Source: Diadema setosum
Lineage: Eukaryota; Echinodermata; Echinoidea; Diadematoida; Diadematidae
Length of the DNA: 64,000 nt
Direction: 5' to 3'
NCBI GenBank assembly: GCA_033980235.1
Contig: CM067070.1
Span: 1,371,001-1,435,000 of the forward strand
Position numbers and translations under genes: made by a program. Each line of letters begins with the position of its first letter. Position 1 is the stretch's first letter. Positions 56,850 to 64,000 of the stretch are shown here, one piece after another. Below the pieces are notes generated by a model, which made no database searches, was not told where the DNA came from, and saw nothing but the letters and a program-made list of their open reading frames with translations.

Positions 56850-58960
56850 GTACCCGGCTGACAAGAAATGACGAAGAAAACAGAGAAGCTAAATGGAATT
56901 TTAGAATAACCATGTAAACTTATTTCCTGTATAATATAGGCGTCATACTCTGTTACTCTCACTACAGCTGACTGTACGTTCTCATTTACAGCTCGGCAAC
57001 CCTAGAAAAGGTTAAAAAATTGAAACGAGCAGAAAAAAAAAAAAAAAAACATTTTTTGTCACTCTTACTTTATTTCATTTGCTATCTAGTCGACAAAAGA
57101 ACCTATATACTAACACTCAGTATCGTCCGCAATCAATAGTATTGAGGAGACAAGATTCACAGAATGATGTACAGGCTAACATTTGGTATATACACAAAAG
57201 TGACAAAATGTGGAAAGAATAATGAATTTGCTATGATTCAATATGTATGCTTCTCGAGGTACGATTGTAATTGGTTTTACAAGATTTCAGTGTTTAGAAT
57301 GATTTCATGATAGAACGACGTCCAATCCCGGTAGTCATAAACATCAGCCCTTCGTCTTTGCAAACTAATGTTTGATGGTATTCTCGGCAGGTAACTTCAA
57401 ATGCTTTGGAGGTTTGAACGGCAACAACCGGTTGTGTTATGAAGAACAGACGATCGTCAGATACCCGAAACCTTTATCGATCATGACGATTGGGAAGATG
57501 TTCAGCCATAAGATCGATACCACTAAATCGAAAGCTTGTGGGTTGATCGATACAATAACTGTCATCATGCCCTACTCTGTTTTAAAAATAAAAAAAAAGA
57601 TAATATTTCCGATTTATACAAACCCGTAATCATTGGTAGGGAGTTCGGCGAAAACATGCCGTGAATGTCGCCCTTTGAAATGAAACCGATTGTAGACACA
57701 ATTAACGCAAAGATTAGTACTCTCATAACGGACTTTCAGGATAATACATCATTACATCATCACTGGTCATATTCTGTTTTATGAAGCAACGACACATGAA
57801 CCGTAATTCAATTCATATTTTTACTACCTTGGTCGAATTAACAATTATTCGTTGAACAATGGGTTTGCATTTAGATGTTAAAACGATGCTTAATGCAAAG
57901 GCATTCAAATAATACATGTCATGTATCAATGTCCGAATTGCTAAAACTGGACTGGAACTCATGCGGGGCAGCCTATTTACAGTCATGTTATACAATTATT
58001 AGAGTTTTTTGAACAAGGCGTGAAAGAAGGAAGATTGGTGCGTTATCTTTCGTGAAGACCAGGATCTTTTGTTGCAGTAATTAATCACACATCAGAGTAA
58101 GAAATGATTACCTGTATATTATACCTGATTGAGAAGGCATTATCCAACTGCACATGTACAAGTACTGTTAACCCTTTCAATGACATGAGGCAAGAGATGC
58201 TTTGTTATTGCCATGTCGAACATGTCGAATGAAAGGCAACTCAGTCTTTACATTCGCAATCATTATCTACAAGACGTCACAATCAATTAAAATCTCTCCG
58301 AGAGGCATGGCATTCTACGATTGTATACCAACGGAGCTGACTGTAAGTATCAAATACATTTCAAACTCTAGACGACAGAAATAAAGGAAGGAGAAAATAG
58401 CATATTTGATCATGAGGGAAAGGAAGCACAAAGAAAAAGAGACAAATCTTTACTATAATCGTTATCGTTCTCCCTTTTCCTGCGAAGAAAAACAGAACTT
58501 TTTATTATTCCTCTTTTGTTACCACTGAAAAAGTGTTTCCTCACACTCCTTCATTATATCATGTCTAACCTGCTGTCAGTTGAATCCTTCAGGAGTATGA
58601 CGCATCACGAGCCAAGGCAAAAAGAGTAAATATCAACAGCAAGAATGATGATCCATTTTTTCGAGATTTTATGCTACCAAAGATCGTCAATGGGCAGCTC
58701 ATCTCCTACCTTATGTTCACTACATCTAAAATACACGAACCTTGATGACCGCCTACAACGGCTTGAATTTTGCATTGCGAGGTTTACGATGACATGAGAA
58801 CACTGATATCAATCAGTCGGAAATGTTTCCAATATGACACTATTACACTATGTATATATTTTCACTGCAGTTCTCCTGAAATACACAGCTATGCCTCTGA
58901 TTAAACTGCAATTAAAGTAATAGACAAACAGATTTCATTCCTATCTGACACAAGGAAATC
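56850..58960. other. intergenic DNA, no gene recognised
   Basis: AT-rich. Frames at 57372-57629 and 58202-58384 are open, and CTGACTGTAAGTAT near 58339 looks like a 5' splice site, but no domain or matching acceptor supports an exon. AATAAA on the minus strand near 58966 could serve the Ly6-like gene. Confidence 0.35.
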
Positions 58961-59493
58961 AGTTTATTTGTATTAATCTTAGCAAATGTAAATTCACTGA
59001 AAAAAAAAACCCACTTCAATTGTTATTTTTGTAGTGGTAATCACCGATATAAGTAGCCCCTTTATATTTAGTGATTTTTTGCTTGCATTTACAGCTCTGA
59101 AATGCACACGGATTAATAAAATCGACTATTAATAAACTATCGTTTTATGTAAACTTCTTAGCAAACAGATATGGTTTTTACATATTCAAAATAAATATCT
59201 CTGTGTAGGAAGTGTTCCAACACAAAGCATCAAGACGAGCTAAATGTACCGGCTCGTGTCTCAAACTATCGTACATCTACTTTTGAAGGAATATTTTCTA
59301 TATAGAAATTTTCCCAATGTTTCTTTAAAATTTAGATAATATTTTTGCTGTAAACTTGCATTGATTTGTTAAAAAGAACTACATCTTATAATCTTAAATA
59401 TTAATCATGTGAACACTTCCTCTGCTATTATTTATGTGCCACAGAGAAGCAACAGCAGGGGATATTTGCCTATTGGGTGACACAATCATCCAA

Positions 59494-59909
59494 TCACACG
59501 GCTCGGAAAACGATGGCGCTAAGCAAAGAGCCAATCAGCACAGTCGCACTCGCCAAGACGTGCACAGCGCCCGCTGTCGTAGTCTGCATCGTGGTGTCCT
59601 GTTCGGCACCATCTCCAGCCTGCGGCTCGGCTGAGCCAGCCATCATGGACGGAGCAGCACTGGTGGGGTTGCTGGCAGCTGCCCCCGGCACGACGTTACA
59701 GTTGTCCGTATCGCACACGCAGAGGGAGCCAGTGGTATCGGTGACTGTGATGCCGGGTGGCAAGTTGCCTTCCTGGCCCGCTGACTGCGTCATTTGATCC
59801 GCAATCACGGTTACCATTTGCGGGGAGAGGCAGTTGTCTGCACCAAGCATGCTGTCCATGCTCGGGTCACTACAGCCTAGCTGCGTCATTGTAAGGGTAC
59901 CGTCACCGT
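59494..59909 (-). CDS. Ly6/uPAR-like GPI-anchored protein, last coding exon
   Basis: Secreted, membrane-anchored three-finger-type protein of unknown ligand. The exon begins after CTCTCTCT...CCCAACAG (acceptor at 59910-59912) with AC, completing a split codon left open by the exon at 61820. It reads GDGTLTMTQLGCSDPSMDSM, NCLSP, then GSLCVCDTDNCN, the Cys-rich C-terminal box of the Ly6 fold (CxC..D.CN). A Ser/Thr/Ala/Gly-rich spacer follows, then a hydrophobic tail AVHVLASATVLIGSLLSAIV ending before TGA, the form of a GPI-attachment signal. 138 codons with the split one, no breaks. Confidence 0.8.
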
Positions 59910-60174
59910 CTGTTGGGTTCGAATGGTCAGCAGGAAGCATAGAAGAGAGAGAGAGAGAGGACGACAGACAGACAGATAGAGATAAGTGAGAGAGGACACA
60001 TTGTGTTATAGGTAATTCAATCTTTTCATGCATCTTTTCAATGTCCTGTACCTTTGTCCATTTCCTTATTTCTTTTAAATTGATTAGCATACGACTAAAG
60101 CAAAGTATGATCACAATGGAGGAGGAAAACAAAAATCTCACCTTCTTTCAGAGACAAACAGAAAAGCACCAATG

Positions 60175-60177
<3 letters not shown>

Positions 60178-60250
<73 letters not shown>
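60178..60250. repeat. (CT)n and (AT)n microsatellite in the Ly6-like intron
   Basis: (CT)n 60178-60211 followed by (AT)n 60211-60248, ending at the MITE copy 5. Confidence 0.95.
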
Positions 60251-60251
<1 letters not shown>

Positions 60252-60489
60252 GGGTTTGTTTGCAAAAACCGATAAGTCAATTTTTGAAGATTTTGAAGTA
60301 GGATCTCTGTCATAAAGTACAAAATAACACCTTTTAAATGATATATTGGTCACTACATATAAAGGTATATTTTTGAAGTTATGGTCAAATGAAGCAAAAA
60401 TTTCCTTATTATTCTCTTTATTTTTCTTGACCTTTAATCGCAAATATCTCCCTTTGGCCAATATGGACTTATCGGTTTTTGCAAACAAA
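60249..60489 (-). mobile_element. 247-bp MITE, family GAAGAGTTTG (copy 5, right end lost)
   Basis: Starts GAAGGGTTTGTTTGCAAAAA; the other end stops at GCAAACAAA and continues as (AT)n to 60550, so the terminal CTCTTC is replaced by microsatellite. It lies in the Ly6-like intron. Confidence 0.8.
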
Positions 60490-60496
60490 TATATAT

Positions 60497-60566
<70 letters not shown>

Positions 60567-60577
60567 GGGGGGGGGGG

Positions 60578-60648
60578 AAGTTGTCTTCACCAAGCATGCT
60601 GTCCATGCTCGGGTCACTAGTGTACAGCCTAGCTGCGTCATAGTAAGT
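60578..60648 (-). pseudogene. partial duplicate of the last Ly6-like exon inside the intron
   Basis: GTTGTCTTCACCAAGCATGC, TGTCCATGCTCGGGTCACTA and ACAGCCTAGCTGCGTCATAG match the exon segment at 59832-59890 apart from a 4-base insertion (GTGT) and a few changes. The insertion shifts the frame, so it cannot be an alternative exon without loss of the Cys pattern. Confidence 0.8.
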
Positions 60649-60649
60649 T

Positions 60650-60825
60650 TATCATTGTATATCACTGTCTTTACACTGACGAAGGTCTGAGGCAGACCGA
60701 AAATTTTGTAATAAAAAACTTCTCGTTGGATATCCATGACAATGATATACGTGTTTATCATTGTATATCATTGTCTTCACACTGACGAAGGTCTGAGGCA
60801 GACCGAAAATTTTATATTTTGCTGC
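60650..60825. repeat. direct repeat with hairpin GGTCTG-AGG-CAGACC
   Basis: ATCATTGTATATCAYTGTCT, ACACTGACGAAGGTCTGAGG and CAGACCGAAAATTTT occur twice, about 104 bp apart. Each carries CTGACGA, a 6-bp hairpin and GAAA, the same order as a hammerhead core, but a cleavage site and stem III are unclear. Confidence 0.5.
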
Positions 60826-60879
60826 TTTAAATGTTCAAAGTACGTTTTTGACGAGTGCGAAAAATCATTTCTACGATGT

Positions 60880-61640
60880 CCCTTTAATTGATTTTATGAA
60901 GTCCCTAAACCCGCTTTTCACTTTCAACTCTAATAGCTTTTGGGAGAAAGTGAAAAAATGGTACTGATTCTACATTTGTATCGGTCACGAATAATATGTC
61001 CCAATACACTGTACAATGATAGCTCAATCTGATAAATCCCTTCTGTGAGTTACATTCTGTTTTGTCCTATCTATGGCACAGATAACAACACTTGGTGAGA
61101 TTAAAGGGATAGTACAGTTTTGGTTGAGATGAAAAATAGGCTTTCAAATTTTTACAAGATACCAAGAAAACACTTATGATATAGCACAGAGCATACCATT
61201 TTAAGAGGAATTCAAAGTTTATTTGAAGAAAATCGGGTTTGAAATAACTGAAACATCCAAAAACAAAGTAAAACAAAGCGATCGTTACAAAGTGTGGGTC
61301 CCACACTTTATTAGAATCATTCTTTTTTGGATATCTCAGCCATTTCAAAACCAATTTTTATCAAATAAATGTTGAATTCGTCATAGAATGGCATGATCTT
61401 TCATATTTCATATGAGATTTCTCATTATCTCACCTAAAAATGTTAGAAACCTGAAATTAGGTTTCAACCAGAACTGTACGATCCCTTTAAGAACTTGAAT
61501 TGACCCTAAATCAAAAGTCTCATTTTTCATTAAAGACTATTTTTTCGTGTGTACTGTCTTTTCACTTTTTAGACGGGTAAGGAAAGTCCATTTTTAAAGA
61601 AATGCATAATTTTATGGCTTACCGTGTCTGGTCTTTCAGA
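60880..61640. mobile_element. degenerate MITE (TGACCCTGCATC family) split by a TTAA MITE
   Basis: Segments AACTCTAATAGCTTTTG, CTGATAAATCCCTTC and TTGGTGAGATTAA before, AGAACTTGAATTGACC after, follow the order of copies 2-5. The inserted MITE occupies 61101-61490. Confidence 0.5.
61101..61490. mobile_element. TTAA-flanked MITE (AGGGATAGTACAGTTTTGGTTG ends)
   Basis: TTAA-AGGGATAGTACAGTTTTG at the left and inverted AGAACTGTACGATCCCT-TTAA at the right. The interior has the palindrome GTGTGGGTCCCACAC at 61298. A partial right end of the same family lies at 41735-41820. Confidence 0.75.
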
Positions 61641-61819
61641 ATCAACCCTTAATTATATGTGTAGGTGTGTGGTTATAAGAACAAGAAATTGTGATTGCCC
61701 CTTTGGGCCGCAACCCCCCCCCCCCCCCCCCCCCCGGGGGGGTCTGAGGACCTGTCTACGCCGCAGACGGTAAGTTACTGCCCAAGGCTCAGAAGGCGAA
61801 AGTCGTATGGTATACTTAC

Positions 61820-62017
61820 ATGTATCGCTGGTAAAGGTGAAAATGAATTGCTGCGTCATGCACTTGTCACAGGTCATCGGAACAGGTGTCTGGCAGGACA
61901 TCGACGCGGGCGCGCCAGTATCTTCGGCCCCCGCACCCTCTGCTGCAGCTAATAGAGTTTGAAGATCCGCGTTTGTAGAAGACATCTCCAAACACGTATT
62001 ACAAGTGATGGCGCCAA
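61820..62017 (-). CDS. Ly6/uPAR-like protein, internal exon
   Basis: 198 bp, phase 1 at both sides. Acceptor TTTTAATTGTCCAG ends at 62018; donor GTAAGT occupies 61819-61814. It reads VGAITCNTCLEMSSTNADLQ, then SCQTPVPMTCDKCMTQQFIF, giving the first Ly6 cysteines (CxxC and the later C...CxxC). Joined in phase with the exon at 59909, the two give about 204 residues. The signal-peptide exon expected upstream (above 62020) was not found and may lie beyond the window. Intron length is 1910 bp. Confidence 0.8.
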
Positions 62018-62237
62018 CTGGACAATTAAAAGAAAGTAGATGGGAAAGAGTGAGAAAGGACAATGTCATTCATTTGTACTCATTAGCAAACATGGCGTTG
62101 CATGGTTTTGATCGGTGTTACAAAAGTTTGTAGATCGGGTTTAGATCGTGGGTCTGTGTGACTGTTTACTTACAACTAAGATTATGTTTGTGAGTATAAT
62201 TGCGTTCTGTTTTTTTTTCATTTTTACGCCCATACGA

Positions 62238-62238
<1 letters not shown>

Positions 62239-62279
<41 letters not shown>
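62239..62279. repeat. (AC)n microsatellite
   Basis: Pure ACAC run of about 40 bp. Confidence 0.95.
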
Positions 62280-62409
62280 TTCTCTCCGAAGGGACAAATA
62301 TTAAAAAAAATACAAAAGATAATGTGGCACTGTTACTCAGCAAAGGAAAGCAATTTTTTATTCATTTTTTCTTTAATACGAGACTTTGATAACCATTAAA
62401 CATCTATAG

Positions 62410-63060
62410 TGGGGCAGCTTAGCAAACCTATTGTGCATTTTGTGATACAAGCACCAAATTTGGCACAAATGTACATTGACATATTGCAAACATTTTCAGA
62501 TATTGGGCCACTTGGAATTCTTCCTTTATGTCCGCCATATTGGATTTCAAAATGGCCGCCATTTGAAATCTACATTTGTGATTATATATGGGTTTAATGC
62601 TGCTATTGACTCGATTCTGGTGTCTACATGTATGTTTTTGGGGGCAAGAAATCCAATGGTAACAATCTGCATGGCGCATTTTCACCAATGGGCCGCCATA
62701 TTGGATTTCAAAATGGCCGCCATTTGAAATCTATGTTTGCGATTATCTCTGGTTCTAATGCCGCTATTGACTCGATTATAGTGTCTAAATGTATGTTTTG
62801 GAGGCAAAGAATCCAATGGTAACAATCTGCATTGCATATTTTCACCAATGGGCCGCCATATTGGATTTCAAAATGGCCGCCATTTGAAAACTGCATTTGC
62901 GATTATCTCTGGGTCTAATGCTGCTATTGGATCGATTCTGGTGTCTAAATGTATGTTTTTGGGGGCAAGCAATGCAATGGTAACAATCTGCATTGCGTAT
63001 TTTCACCAATGGGTCGCCATATTGGATTTCAAAATGGTTGCTTTACAATACATGGCCGCT
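62410..63060. repeat. ~160-bp satellite, four units, each with two CGCCAT motifs
   Basis: CCGCCATATTGGATTTCAAA recurs at about 62532, 62693, 62853 and, with one change, 63013. Between them AATCCAATGGTAACAATCTG and CTATTGACTCGATTCTGGTG repeat. Each unit holds CCGCCATATTGG and GGCCGCCATTTG. The head (62450) has CACCAAATTTGGCACAAATG. Confidence 0.85.
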
Positions 63061-63089
63061 GCTCGATCTACAATTGTCGTTAGGATCTA

Positions 63090-63170
63090 ATGACTTGATT
63101 CTGGTGGTGGTGGTGGTGGTGGTAGTACCCATGGGTAGTAGTTGTAGTAGTAGCTGTAGTGGCAGTGATG
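63090..63170. repeat. (GGT)n/(GTA)n trinucleotide repeat
   Basis: TGGTGGTGGTGGTGGTGG followed by imperfect TAGTAGTTGTAGTAGTAG. Confidence 0.9.
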
Positions 63171-63266
63171 ATAACAAAAATGTTACATTGTTTCATCCAG
63201 GTTCATCGTGATGCGTGCATGCCTGTAGACTGATGGTGCTGGTTTTTTGTTCAAGACAGTTCCACC

Positions 63267-64000
63267 ATGTCCAAGAGGTTCAGACTAGCTCATGCTGAGC
63301 GAACTTCACCATCAACATCACCGCACCTCACCACCACTGACTGGAGGTTATGCCTCATATGTTTAAAAGACAAGATGGAGACACTGACCAAACCTGACCA
63401 ATCAAAGAGGAAAGACATTGATAGTGGGTACAGTTCACTCTCAGAGAACTTGATCAAATTCAGTGAACTTGGAGAGCTTCCAGGATCATTTCACTTGGAA
63501 AGACTCGATGATGGTCATGGCATTGAAGCGTGCAGGCTCCAGTACAACATCAAACTATAGAGGGCACAAGAGAGAGCACTCAAGAAAGAAGGACAGAGCG
63601 ATGAGGAACAATCTTTATGCAAACGCACCAGGGCACATTCACGTTCATCGAGTACAGAGAAGGCCCCAGAAACTTGTTTCTTCTGTGAATAACCTGCTGG
63701 GGCTAACAGTTTTCGGAAAGCTGCAACATTCCAAATGGACAGACGGTTGCGTGCCTCTGCAACCCTTCTTGCTGATACAAAACTGCTTGGCCGTCTCAGT
63801 AGTGGGGACATGGTAGCGTTGGACGCCAGTATCACTCACAGTGCTTGATAGGACTTTTCAACCACACAAGAAAGGTTTAGTCAACAGGACTACAGGACTC
63901 AAACCAAGAGCCAGCAATGTCGGCAGTTGTCTTCGCTGAACTCGTCCCTTACATTGAAGAAACCAGACAAGATGAGGAGACGGCACCAGTATTCAGATTG
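63267..64000 (+). pseudogene. repetitive Cys-rich protein family, N-terminal part, decayed
   Basis: ATG at 63267 (CCACCATGTCC). The frame reads LCLICLKDKMETLTKPDQSK, KRKDIDSGYSSLSENLIKF, LERLDDGHGIEA, then after TAG ETCFFCE, LADTKLLGRLSSGDMVALDA, and after a frameshift SAVVFAELVPYIEETRQDEE and TAPVFRL at the window edge. I know this order (CxxC, K.KD.G.GY..L..N, D.G.GIE, CFFC, LSxGDMVAxDAxYH, FAELVxYIEE...APVF) from a multi-copy family of unknown function in cnidarians, echinoderms and fish that is linked with transposons. Two stops and a 1-base loss in the DAxYH region show it is dead. It continues beyond 64000. Confidence 0.65.

Noticed and set aside
58202..58384. Coding exon ending at CTGACTGTAAGTAT
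   Set aside because: A donor-like string alone; no acceptor, no domain and no neighbouring exon in a matching phase.

Overview
This window looks like nuclear DNA of a marine deuterostome invertebrate, most likely an echinoderm of sea-urchin type. The genome type is supported by spliced exons with good GT/AG sites, AT-rich introns, dense microsatellites, many TIR MITEs, and Ngaro/DIRS, Penelope and LINE remnants. The echinoderm assignment is inference from repeat style and gene families, not proven. No operon, CRISPR array or rRNA is visible.

Genes. (1) At the left edge, minus strand, lies the start of an intact alpha-1,3-fucosyltransferase (GT10) gene: splice acceptor, short cytoplasmic tail, membrane anchor, stem and most of the catalytic domain, running off the window at base 1. 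A decayed duplicate sits at 44.5-44.85 kb, with a small inversion inside the gene. (2) At 59.5-62.0 kb, minus strand, are two exons of a Ly6/uPAR-like GPI-anchored protein joined in phase 1; a piece of the last exon is duplicated inside the intron. (3) At 63.3-64.0 kb, plus strand, is a frameshifted copy of a repetitive, transposon-associated Cys-rich protein family.

The rest is mobile DNA, often nested. From left to right: a 0.95 kb TIR element (4.4-5.3 kb); a TRIM-type mini LTR retrotransposon (5.7-7.3 kb) whose primer-binding region is a 58-nt copy of a mature tRNA-Leu 3' part including CCA; degenerate ~0.5 kb tandem units (12.3-13.9 kb); a hAT-like element (15.26-19.0 kb) filled with a 10-unit satellite array that has higher-order structure, inserted inside an older foldback element; a broken Ngaro-type tyrosine-recombinase retrotransposon (about 20.1-24.7 kb, minus strand) with a MULE-like MITE in its reverse transcriptase; further TIR elements (26.5-28.9 kb); a LINE ORF1 relic (29.6-30.2 kb); CCAAT/GC-box-bearing and piggyBac-like MITEs (32.6-35.2 kb); a Penelope relic split by a piggyBac-like MITE (36.2-38.1 kb); TA-microsatellite-loving MITEs (38-40 kb); a tRNA-like element nested in a MITE (41.1 kb); and a 5.8 kb foldback element (45.7-51.5 kb) whose arms repeat nuclear-receptor-like half-site clusters. 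The right end holds a four-unit satellite with YY1-like motifs next to the repetitive gene.

Six MITE families recur across the window. The 247-bp family starting GAAGAGTTTG has five copies, three of them beside (TA)n tracts. No gene pathway links the genes seen here.
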